From: Leptospira barantonii
Lineage (GTDB): Bacteria; Spirochaetota; Leptospiria; Leptospirales; Leptospiraceae
Assembly (NCBI RefSeq): GCF_002811925.1
Contig: NZ_NPDS01000006.1
Span: 275,549 to 339,548, forward strand
DNA length: 64,000 bases
Reading direction: 5' to 3'
The translations under genes and the position numbers were made by a program. Position 1 is the stretch's first letter; each line of letters starts with the position of its first letter. The notes below the pieces were generated by a model. The model was given only the letters and a program-made list of their open reading frames with translations. It ran no database searches and was not told where the DNA came from. Shown here piece by piece: positions 57,572-64,000 of this stretch.

Positions 57572-58402
57572 ATGAACCTTCTGCCTTTGAGAACCCTTGT
57601 GTATATTCTGGTGTTGTCGTTTGCATTCTCACTTGTGGCGCAAAACGCCGTTACTGATGAAAAATCCTTAGAAGAATATAAGGTCAAAAAGAACGATTCG
57701 CTTACTAAGATCGCGAAAGAAGTTTTGAACGATCCGGGCAAGTGGAAAGAATTTCTAAAATACAATCAGATTCAAAACCCTTCTTTGATTAAGGAAGGAA
57801 TGGTTCTCAAGGTTCCCGTCCACTTGAGAAAGGTGGTCGAAGTCGAAGGTCAGCCGATGGCCGCGTTGGAACTCTTTCATGGTGTCGTGGAATATTCTAA
57901 AAAACCTGCGGAAGGATCTCCCGTTTGGAAGTCCGTTGTTCGAAATCAGATTTTGAGAGACGGAGAAAGTTTAAAGACCGGAGTCAAATCCGGGGCCTTC
58001 TTAGCCTTCGTCGAAAACGAAACCAAGGTTAAGATTTTTGAAAAGTCGAGTTTCAGCGTTTCTAAAAAAGCGGCGCCTGAAATTTTTCTGGAGAATGGAC
58101 AACTGCAAGCCGACGTAAAACCGGGTCTTTTAAAGACCTCTAAAAAAGTGGTTCAGAAATTGGTGATTAGTACACCCGTTGCGGTCGTCGGTGTGAGAGG
58201 AACGAAATTTTATGTGAACAACGAAGGTGAAGAACGCACCGACGTCGGATGTTTTGAAGGAACGGTTAACGTTGCCGGTTTCGGTAAGGACGTGGACGTA
58301 AAAGCGGGTTTTGGAACTTATGTGGAAAAAGGAAAACCTCCTGTGGAACCGTTTCCGATTCCGAACAAGATTCAGATCGATAAGGACTTTCAAAACAAAT
58401 GA
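57572..58402 (+). CDS. LysM-FecR exported protein
   Basis: A 276-residue protein with a signal sequence (cleavage after about residue 25). It has a LysM domain at about 30-80 (YKVKKNDSLTKIAKEV, NPSLIKEGMVLKVPV), which binds peptidoglycan-like polymers, and a FecR domain at about 105-235 (DGESLKTGVKSGAFLAF, STPVAVVGVRGTKF). The FecR part is of the non-sigma type, as in the LipL45-like protein. Its stop overlaps the next gene's start as ATGA, so it acts with that protein. Confidence 0.85.
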   Translation: MNLLPLRTLVYILVLSFAFSLVAQNAVTDEKSLEEYKVKKNDSLTKIAKEVLNDPGKWKEFLKYNQIQNPSLIKEGMVLKVPVHLRKVVEVEGQPMAALELFHGVVEYSKKPAEGSPVWKSVVRNQILRDGESLKTGVKSGAFLAFVENETKVKIFEKSSFSVSKKAAPEIFLENGQLQADVKPGLLKTSKKVVQKLVISTPVAVVGVRGTKFYVNNEGEERTDVGCFEGTVNVAGFGKDVDVKAGFGTYVEKGKPPVEPFPIPNKIQIDKDFQNK

Positions 58403-59583
58403 GAATCACGAAATATCTTTCGATTCTTTTTATCCTAATCTCGTTCGGAATTCTATACGCCCAAGAAAGAAAAGAATTGGAACTCAAGTGGAAAGCCGAT
58501 CCGGCTTCACAAGCGTATCGAGTCGAATTTTCAAACACTTCCGATTTTCAAATCGTAACGAGAACCGTCTCTGTAAACGATAGAACGATTCGATTCTTTC
58601 CCGAATCGAACGAAAGATACGTTCGAGTCGTCGGGATTGGACGTAAAGAATCCAGAGGCGAACCTTCCGATCCGATTCTCATCGATTCGTTACGCGCGTT
58701 TGTGAAACTCGAAAGAAAGGCTCCTCCTCAAGATAAGGCAATCATTCTTTCTCCGACTCAAAACGAAAAGATCGTATTGGACAATCCGAGTTCGGGTAAG
58801 AATGGAGTGAAGGTTTATTTCCGGGTCAACGAAGGAGAATGGAAAGAATACCAAGGAACGATCTCCGGACTTCAGGAAGGAAAAAACGACGTTGAGTTTT
58901 ATTCCGAAACCGCTTCCGGGGTTAAGGAAACCACAAGACTTATGGAAGTCGTTCAAGATACAAAAAGACCAGAGATCCGAGTGGAAATCGGAAAAGGGTT
59001 TAAACTGGAATCCGTTTACGTAACGAGAAAGGATCAAACGTTAAAGGTGGAAATCGCCGATGCGGTTTCCGGTGTTTCCGATTCGGAATTTTACTTTCTA
59101 CAAAACGGAAGAAGAACTCAGGTCAATCCGATCTCACAAGACAAAAACGATTATACGTTTAGACTTCCGGATTCTATAGAAGACGGTAGTTTCGGAATCG
59201 ACGTAAAGGCGAAGGATCAAGCGGGAAATAAAACCGAAGAAAGTTTTTTCGGAATTTTGGATTCGAATCCTCCGATTTGCAGAATCAGTCCAAGACTTTC
59301 CACGGGAGAATTGTTTCCGATCGGAACGGAGATTCAAATTCAGTGTGAAGACTTGATCTCCGGCGTGAGATCGATTCAGTTTAGTCAAAACGGAAGCGAG
59401 TTTAGAAATTACGCGGAAGGTTTGGTCTTGGATCCGGGCAAACACAACTTTGAATTTAAGGTTACCGATAAGGTTGGAAATTCTTCCGTAATCAAGGCGC
59501 AATATACGATCTTGAATCCAACCTTGGAATCCAAGGTGAAGGTTAAAACTCAGACTTCGCCGCCGACATCGACGACGAAATGA
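58399..59583 (+). CDS. Exported beta-rich protein coupled to LysM-FecR
   Basis: A 394-residue protein with a signal peptide (cleavage after LYA, about residue 21). The mature part is rich in beta-strands and looks like several Ig-like or fibronectin-like modules, with RVEFSNTSDFQ, KVYFRVNEGEWKEY, GSFGIDVKAKDQAGNKTEE and GKHNFEFKVTDKVGNSS. The D-x-x-G-N-x motifs are typical of such repeats. The last residues are Thr/Ser/Pro-rich. ATGA coupling shows it functions with the LysM-FecR protein, maybe as a cell-envelope scaffold. Confidence 0.75.
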   Translation: MRITKYLSILFILISFGILYAQERKELELKWKADPASQAYRVEFSNTSDFQIVTRTVSVNDRTIRFFPESNERYVRVVGIGRKESRGEPSDPILIDSLRAFVKLERKAPPQDKAIILSPTQNEKIVLDNPSSGKNGVKVYFRVNEGEWKEYQGTISGLQEGKNDVEFYSETASGVKETTRLMEVVQDTKRPEIRVEIGKGFKLESVYVTRKDQTLKVEIADAVSGVSDSEFYFLQNGRRTQVNPISQDKNDYTFRLPDSIEDGSFGIDVKAKDQAGNKTEESFFGILDSNPPICRISPRLSTGELFPIGTEIQIQCEDLISGVRSIQFSQNGSEFRNYAEGLVLDPGKHNFEFKVTDKVGNSSVIKAQYTILNPTLESKVKVKTQTSPPTSTTK

Positions 59584-59589
59584 TTCGGT

Positions 59590-61185
59590 TCAGTTTTCGG
59601 ATTGAATGCTGAGAACTCGTAACTCGGAGGCCTGTGTTTTGATTTTTACGATTTCTTCCTGAAGCATACCGGAATCTTCGTTGATCTCGTTGATTTCGGT
59701 TCCCAGGTTTCCCATCGTTTGAACCATTTCCGTTTGACCGAGCATTTGTTCTTTGGTCGATCTGAGAATTTCCTCCGAAGTCGATTTGATTCGGTTCACT
59801 TCGGATACGAATTTTTGAATGATCGATTTTTGTTCCAGATAAAATAGATTCATCTTATCGATTCGATCCACGGTTTCCAAAATTTTCAGTTTTTGATTTT
59901 CAGTCATGTCTCCGGTTTCTGTAGAAGCGATTCTTGCTTCTTCGATAAACTTACGGGATTGATTGACGATATCGGAAATCGACTTTGCGTTTCCGGATGT
60001 GAATTCTGCGAGTTTACTCACTTCGTTGGCGACCACCGCAAAACCTCTACCCGCAACCCCTGCCCTCGCGGCTTCGATCGAAGCGTTGAGCGCGAGAAGA
60101 TTCGTCTTATCGGCGATCTCGCTCATGATCCGATTGATCTCGTCGACTCTGTTAAACGAATTCGTAATGTCTACCAGATAGGATTTCGTTTTTTCAGCGG
60201 CGATGGTGACGTTCTCCATATCTTCCTTATTTTCTTTTGCAAAAACCGCAAGGGCTTCGCTTAAGGAAGCGCTGTTTTTTAAGATTTCGTCTAACTTTTC
60301 GGAACTTCCCGCGAGTTCACCCAAACTTAGGTTTTGTGTTTCGATGGAATGTGCCGTGCTTGAGGAAGACGCGGAAAGTTCTTCGATGACCGCGTTGACT
60401 TCCTCGATCGCCGCCGCTTGAGATTCCATCTTCTCGCCGGTTCGATTGATAAAATCCGCAAACTTACGGATGGACGCTTCTAAATTCTCCGCGGAACTTT
60501 CGAGAATCTTGCGATCCTGAGTCAGTTTATTTAAGAGAACTTGAGAATCCTGATACAATCTCGAACCTTCGTCCGTGAGTTTACCGAACAGTTTCATCAA
60601 CTGCGAAAGAATGATACTCGCCGTAAAAACGAAAGTCACCTTCACGATCTGCACCGAAAAAATCATGTGACCCGGAACCTTTCCGAGCTCGGGATTTTCG
60701 GTAAGAATCATTCCGCCCTTCCAAGCCACGAACATGGATGAAATGATTCCTAACGCGGCAAGAACGCCGATCCAAAGAACGAACCCTCTTTCACCCAAAA
60801 AGGAAGAATAGATCATCACGTAAAAATAAATAAAGAAGATGAGCATGTTGGCGAGAATCCCGGATGAAACCGCCGGTTCGATCGAACAATCGGCCATCAA
60901 GGTTAAGGAAAGAATATTCACGTCCAAGAGAACTAACGTCTTTTGGAATCGAACCCCTACTTTTCCGGATCTGTGAAGAATGAATTCTAAAATACAATAA
61001 GCGGCCATCAGTCCGGTCCCGACGACGTGTGCGATTACCTGTGTGGGGTGATTGGTTTTGGATACGCTGAGCAACGTAAGAGAAAATAAGATCACTAACC
61101 CGAGCCGGATTCGGTTGATAACTACGGCTCCGTCCTTCCAAATCTGATGGATGGAGGATTTTTGGGATTGGGCCGGATTCTGCAT
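59590..61185 (-). CDS. Methyl-accepting chemotaxis protein with a multi-span membrane sensor
   Basis: A 531-residue chemoreceptor. About five to six membrane segments occupy residues 20-205, so the sensor is embedded and not a periplasmic ligand domain. A helical linker follows, then the MCP signalling domain with the highly conserved hairpin tip [18 protein letters not shown] (about 365) and [16 protein letters not shown]. It should control CheA activity and flagellar switching. No other che gene is in the window. Confidence 0.9.
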   Translation of the reverse strand: MQNPAQSQKSSIHQIWKDGAVVINRIRLGLVILFSLTLLSVSKTNHPTQVIAHVVGTGLMAAYCILEFILHRSGKVGVRFQKTLVLLDVNILSLTLMADCSIEPAVSSGILANMLIFFIYFYVMIYSSFLGERGFVLWIGVLAALGIISSMFVAWKGGMILTENPELGKVPGHMIFSVQIVKVTFVFTASIILSQLMKLFGKLTDEGSRLYQDSQVLLNKLTQDRKILESSAENLEASIRKFADFINRTGEKMESQAAAIEEVNAVIEELSASSSSTAHSIETQNLSLGELAGSSEKLDEILKNSASLSEALAVFAKENKEDMENVTIAAEKTKSYLVDITNSFNRVDEINRIMSEIADKTNLLALNASIEAARAGVAGRGFAVVANEVSKLAEFTSGNAKSISDIVNQSRKFIEEARIASTETGDMTENQKLKILETVDRIDKMNLFYLEQKSIIQKFVSEVNRIKSTSEEILRSTKEQMLGQTEMVQTMGNLGTEINEINEDSGMLQEEIVKIKTQASELRVLSIQSEN

Positions 61186-61354
61186 GAGAATTCTCCTATG
61201 AAGAAGTTCATTTTGAAAGCCCGGACAAAAAAGAAAAGCAAAAACTTCGGAATTATAAAATGCAAAAGGATCTGATTTGGCGCGTAACCAATTTTCTTAC
61301 GGTGAGTATCGATCTTATGTGTAACACTATCCTAACGTAAGATCGTATGCGATT

Positions 61355-61404
61355 TGAAAAAAAGAAATTTCTTAGATGCACTGCATTCTTGTGCATCTAA
61401 GAAA
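61355..61404 (-). terminator. Terminator of the CHRD-like gene
   Basis: TTTCTTAGATGCAC (61368-61381) pairs perfectly with GTGCATCTAAGAAA (61391-61404), 9-base loop. On the minus strand it follows the gene's stop by 30 bases and is trailed by a T-rich tract. Confidence 0.75.
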
Positions 61405-61433
61405 CGAATGGTATCATTGGAATTTTTTGTGAT

Positions 61434-61862
61434 TTATTTTTTGGATTCCAGTACGATGGATCCGCGAACCTGTCCTTCCGTTCTATCGATCGTCTTGATG
61501 AGAATGTAGAGTTTTCCGGCATTCAGATCTTTTTTCTGATTTACGTTTAGGTCGCAGTTACCCCAATCCTTCCACGGACTGTTCGTCGCGTTGTATGGAG
61601 GTTTGAATGTACAAAGAGGCGCTTCGGTTCCTTCGGTCAGAATCAATATCTCGGTTGCGTTGCTTCCGAAATATTCATAAGAACCGGAGATTTTGAGTTT
61701 GCTCGTCTCGTCGTCGAGAATCGCATCCACGCTTCCTCTTGCATTTACGTTCAATTGAGCCGCATCCTTAAGAGACGCAACGTATTTGGTGTTTCCTTTT
61801 CCATAAACGACAAAGGGAAGAACTAAGATACACAAGGCAAAAAGATAGCCTTTTTTTAACAT
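61434..61862 (-). CDS. Exported CHRD-domain-like protein
   Basis: A 142-residue protein with a signal peptide (cleavage after VYG, about residue 21). The mature domain is beta-rich with GSVDAILDDETSKLKISGSYE and the terminal LNAGKLYILIKTIDRTEGQVRGSI, which resembles the last strands of a CHRD domain. One Cys pair (CTF and NCD) could form a disulfide. The function of bacterial CHRD proteins is unclear. The start has AAGGAT seven bases upstream. Confidence 0.75.
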   Translation of the reverse strand: MLKKGYLFALCILVLPFVVYGKGNTKYVASLKDAAQLNVNARGSVDAILDDETSKLKISGSYEYFGSNATEILILTEGTEAPLCTFKPPYNATNSPWKDWGNCDLNVNQKKDLNAGKLYILIKTIDRTEGQVRGSIVLESKK

Positions 61863-62171
61863 GATCTATATCCTTTTTTTATTATTCCAAAACATACTTT
61901 CCTTGTATTCAAAAGTTAGAATGTTCCAGGTGAATTGTTTAACTTCGTTTGTCGAAGTTATTTGCCAAAAAAAAATTTATTTTAAGAATATCTTATAAGT
62001 GGCGAGCCTTGCGTTTTGTTTTTAAATTATAAGTTAAGTGTTGAATTCAAAGATGATTCTTAAGTTAAAAGATGGGCTTCTGAATCCTTTGGTTTCCTTT
62101 CGTAACTTTAAGGCGAGGCATTTTGATTTAAAAAGTAAAAATGGTTTCTACTTTCGTTTCGAAATCGGAAT
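61863..62171. other. 309-base AT-rich intergenic region
   Basis: No gene was seen. It holds a perfect 8-bp inverted repeat TAACTTCG/CGAAGTTA (61940-61960, 5-base loop), a run of nine A, and two CTTATAAG-like words. It separates two minus-strand genes, so it should contain the promoter of the CHRD-like gene and the end signal of the ankyrin gene. Confidence 0.5.
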
Positions 62172-63116
62172 TTAATTCCGCTTTTTCAATCCGATTCTTC
62201 TTTCTAAAATCCATTCGTATACGTTCTGTTTGGTGTCCTTCCAAATCCATTCGGAACTATGAAAGTATTTCTCTTGGGATGGATGGCGGATGAGGTCCGT
62301 CTGAATCCATTCTTCCCTTTCCGAAAAATGGGGAGTCGTTTTGAATTCCGTACCGGTCGGAATGTGAATGTAGGCTCGTTCTTTTGGAAAAATTTCCGGA
62401 CGCGTCGTGTTCCGTAAGGAGCCGGAAGCGATTTCTAATTTTTTGAGCCCTTTTGATTTTAGGGATTCGTAAAATTTTCGATCGGTCTTATTTCGAATTC
62501 CAACGCTCGTAAACCAGATTTCGAATTCGTTTTCTCCGGTTACGGAGTTGAGGATTCGAGTGGAAGCCCCCTTTTCGATTAAGAATTTTGCGAGGTCGTA
62601 TTTTCGATTTAGAACCGCGTGCAACAAAGGCGGCTCGTAATAGGCAGATCCGATTCCCTTCGGATCGTTTTGTCTATATCCGCCTAAGTTGACGTTTGCT
62701 CCTGCTTGGATTAAAATTTTCGCGGTTTCTAAATTCTGAACTTGGGAAATCGGCGTATGAGAGGCAGTAAAAAATTCTTCTTTGGAGATATACTTTTCTT
62801 CGATTGTAAGAATCGATTCCCTTGCACATCCGGTTTCTCTTTGATTTGGATCGACTTTGTTTTCCAATAAGAATCGAACCAGTTCAAGATTTCCCAACCT
62901 CGAAGCGAGGACCAAGGGAGAATTGCATTCATTATACGTTCTCCATTCTTCCGTTTCTCGGATTTTTATTTTGGCGTCCTCGTTCTTCCCCTTTCGGATC
63001 AGTTCGTTTAAGTTTGCAGAACAGTGAAAAAGAAATGGTACAATTGACGAAATTCCTAAAAGTAGAATTCGTCTTCTTTGCACTTGGAATGTAGAGAACA
63101 AATTATATGATTTCAA
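62172..63116 (-). CDS. Ankyrin-repeat lipoprotein
   Basis: A 314-residue protein with a basic N-terminus and hydrophobic stretch ending in LFHC (Cys about 33), a plausible lipoprotein signal. Ankyrin repeats cover about 50-200: SPLVLASRLGNLELVRFLLENKVDPN, LETAKILIQAGANVN and PLLHAVLNRKYDLAKFLIEKGAS. The C-terminal 100 residues have an SH3-like or unassigned character (AYIHIPTGTEF). Ankyrin proteins bind other proteins. The partner is not suggested by the neighbours. Confidence 0.82.
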   Translation of the reverse strand: MKSYNLFSTFQVQRRRILLLGISSIVPFLFHCSANLNELIRKGKNEDAKIKIRETEEWRTYNECNSPLVLASRLGNLELVRFLLENKVDPNQRETGCARESILTIEEKYISKEEFFTASHTPISQVQNLETAKILIQAGANVNLGGYRQNDPKGIGSAYYEPPLLHAVLNRKYDLAKFLIEKGASTRILNSVTGENEFEIWFTSVGIRNKTDRKFYESLKSKGLKKLEIASGSLRNTTRPEIFPKERAYIHIPTGTEFKTTPHFSEREEWIQTDLIRHPSQEKYFHSSEWIWKDTKQNVYEWILERRIGLKKRN

Positions 63117-63191
63117 GATCCTAAATTTTTGAATGGGTTCCGATTCTATTTGGAAGAAGCCAATTCAGCCGTTATCGATCCGTAAAGCCGA

Positions 63192-63818
63192 TTACTGGAA
63201 AACCAATCCGGAAATGATTTTTTCGAATTCTTCTTTTTCAAGATCGAATCGGTTTTCCAGAGTATATGTCGTAAATTGAATGGAACCTTTGCTGTTACTC
63301 GTCACAAAACTATAAAAAATAAATTTCATACCGCTGAACAAGGCCGCGTATTTTATGAGTTTGCCCGCCCTGCCATTCACTTTACAATCCGTTGTTTCCA
63401 CGAGATGTGCGTTCGGATCTACGGCTCTTGCGTTGACTACCAAAAGTTCCGGAAAAGATTCCATTGGAATTTCAAGACCTTCAAAGATAACCATCGCATA
63501 ACCGCTTCTCTTTTTGTTTTCGAATTCGTATTCGGAAACCTTATTCGATTTTTGTGCGGCTCGATTCCATTTTTTGGAATTGTACCAAACGCTGAATTCT
63601 CCCGATTCGCTTTTGAGTTCGGTATCGTGCTCGGCGGATTTTGTCAAAACGAGTGTGGAGGGTTTTCCTGTTTTATTTTTGTCGGCGCTTTCATCCGCGT
63701 ATTTCCAGGTGAAATCGGAATTGAGGATTACTTTCTTTCCACTTTTGGTTGTTGCTTCCTCGGAGGAAAGTTGTCCGAGGCTGAGAGTGAATATAAGAAG
63801 GAAGATTATTTTTTTCAT
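63192..63818 (-). CDS. Exported hypothetical protein
   Basis: A 208-residue protein with a signal peptide (cleavage after LSS, about residue 19). A short motif, TKSGKKVILNSDFTWKY, follows immediately and resembles the N-terminal segment of small secreted proteins of several spirochaetes. The rest is alpha/beta with GEFSVWYNSKKW, the typical end of PsbP/Mog1-like folds (FYSFVTSNSKGSIQFTTYT). No enzyme motif is visible. Confidence 0.75.
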   Translation of the reverse strand: MKKIIFLLIFTLSLGQLSSEEATTKSGKKVILNSDFTWKYADESADKNKTGKPSTLVLTKSAEHDTELKSESGEFSVWYNSKKWNRAAQKSNKVSEYEFENKKRSGYAMVIFEGLEIPMESFPELLVVNARAVDPNAHLVETTDCKVNGRAGKLIKYAALFSGMKFIFYSFVTSNSKGSIQFTTYTLENRFDLEKEEFEKIISGLVFQ

Positions 63819-63938
63819 CTTAGAATCCGTTTGTTTGCAAAGAACGAGAATACGATTTTAAAGAAAACTCGCCTAAGAATATTTACTGCAGAATTTCTGA
63901 AAATCGAAAAAGGGAAAGATAATCGGTCTTAAAACGAA

Positions 63939-63967
63939 AAAAGCCCGGCTGTATGAGCCGAGCTTTT
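63939..63967 (-). terminator. Probable terminator of a gene beyond the right edge
   Basis: AAAAGCCCGGCT pairs with AGCCGAGCTTTT, with one mismatch and a 5-base loop. On the minus strand it ends in a T6 run, so it would end transcription entering from the right. No gene is seen in the last 33 bases. Confidence 0.55.
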
Positions 63968-64000
63968 GTTAAGACTTTGATAACAGAAAAAGTAGCGTGA

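Noticed and set aside
63276..63932. 218-residue frame opposite the exported hypothetical protein
   Set aside because: Phe/Arg-rich antisense frame without a family; the minus-strand gene has a proper signal peptide.

Overview
The window looks like a chromosomal segment of a Leptospira species (spirochaete). This rests on sequence character, not on a database search. Lipoprotein signal peptides with relaxed spirochaetal lipoboxes are frequent. A FecR-domain lipoprotein resembles LipL45. MBOAT acyltransferases are paired with DUF1574-type proteins. LpxC, FliS and a chemotaxis receptor point to a diderm, motile cell. No tRNA, rRNA, CRISPR array, insertion sequence or prophage was seen, and gene density is high on both strands.

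Layout. 1-9.5 kb: end of an upstream gene, a TlpA-like thioredoxin lipoprotein, a long-chain acyl-CoA synthetase behind a structured leader, PtsI, LpxC, a short-chain dehydrogenase and three tandem AIM24/TIGR00266 paralogues. 9.6-16.2 kb: a 7TM-DISM adenylate/guanylate cyclase, a Gly/Tyr-rich lipoprotein, a radical-SAM protein, a PQQ-type sugar dehydrogenase and the LipL45-like lipoprotein. 16.3-25.2 kb: lipA, an RsuA/RluB pseudouridine synthase translationally coupled to an MBOAT/DUF1574 pair, then on the minus strand purN-purH-two hypothetical genes-transaldolase. 25.5-29.8 kb: fliS with a coiled-coil gene and a J-domain gene, an HNH nuclease, DedA and dGTPase. 29.9-34.7 kb: three paralogous lipoproteins built of G-x-x-N repeats, a cysteine desulfurase and a membrane-anchored helical protein.

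34.8-45.5 kb: a TPR protein with a LolB-like lipoprotein, enoyl-CoA hydratase, an AGPS-like flavoprotein, a membrane PP2C/SpoIIE phosphatase with TPRs, GlpD, a TetR regulator and an Mpo1-like membrane protein. 45.6-56 kb: a voltage-sensor-like membrane protein, a YacP/NYN nuclease, a second MBOAT/DUF1574 pair, GST, sirtuin plus DJ-1, a DPM1-GtrA glycosyltransferase, a PHP phosphoesterase and a GH5 glycosidase lipoprotein with a triplicated Cys repeat. 56-64 kb: small exported proteins, a LysM-FecR protein coupled to a beta-rich exported protein, a chemotaxis receptor, a CHRD-like protein, an ankyrin lipoprotein and an exported hypothetical.

Themes. Many genes concern the envelope: lipid A (LpxC), acyl transfer to an exported polymer (two MBOAT/SGNH-like modules), lipoprotein handling (LolB-like), lipid metabolism (acyl-CoA synthetase, AGPS-like, GlpD) and surface solenoid lipoproteins. 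Signalling is also rich (cyclase, PP2C phosphatase, chemoreceptor, two FecR proteins). The best candidates for undescribed biology are the G-x-x-N lipoprotein trio, the duplicated MBOAT/DUF1574 module, the fliS/coiled-coil/J-domain operon, the GH5 fusion with a hexanucleotide repeat in its signal peptide, and the two mutually exclusive hairpins before the acyl-CoA synthetase gene.
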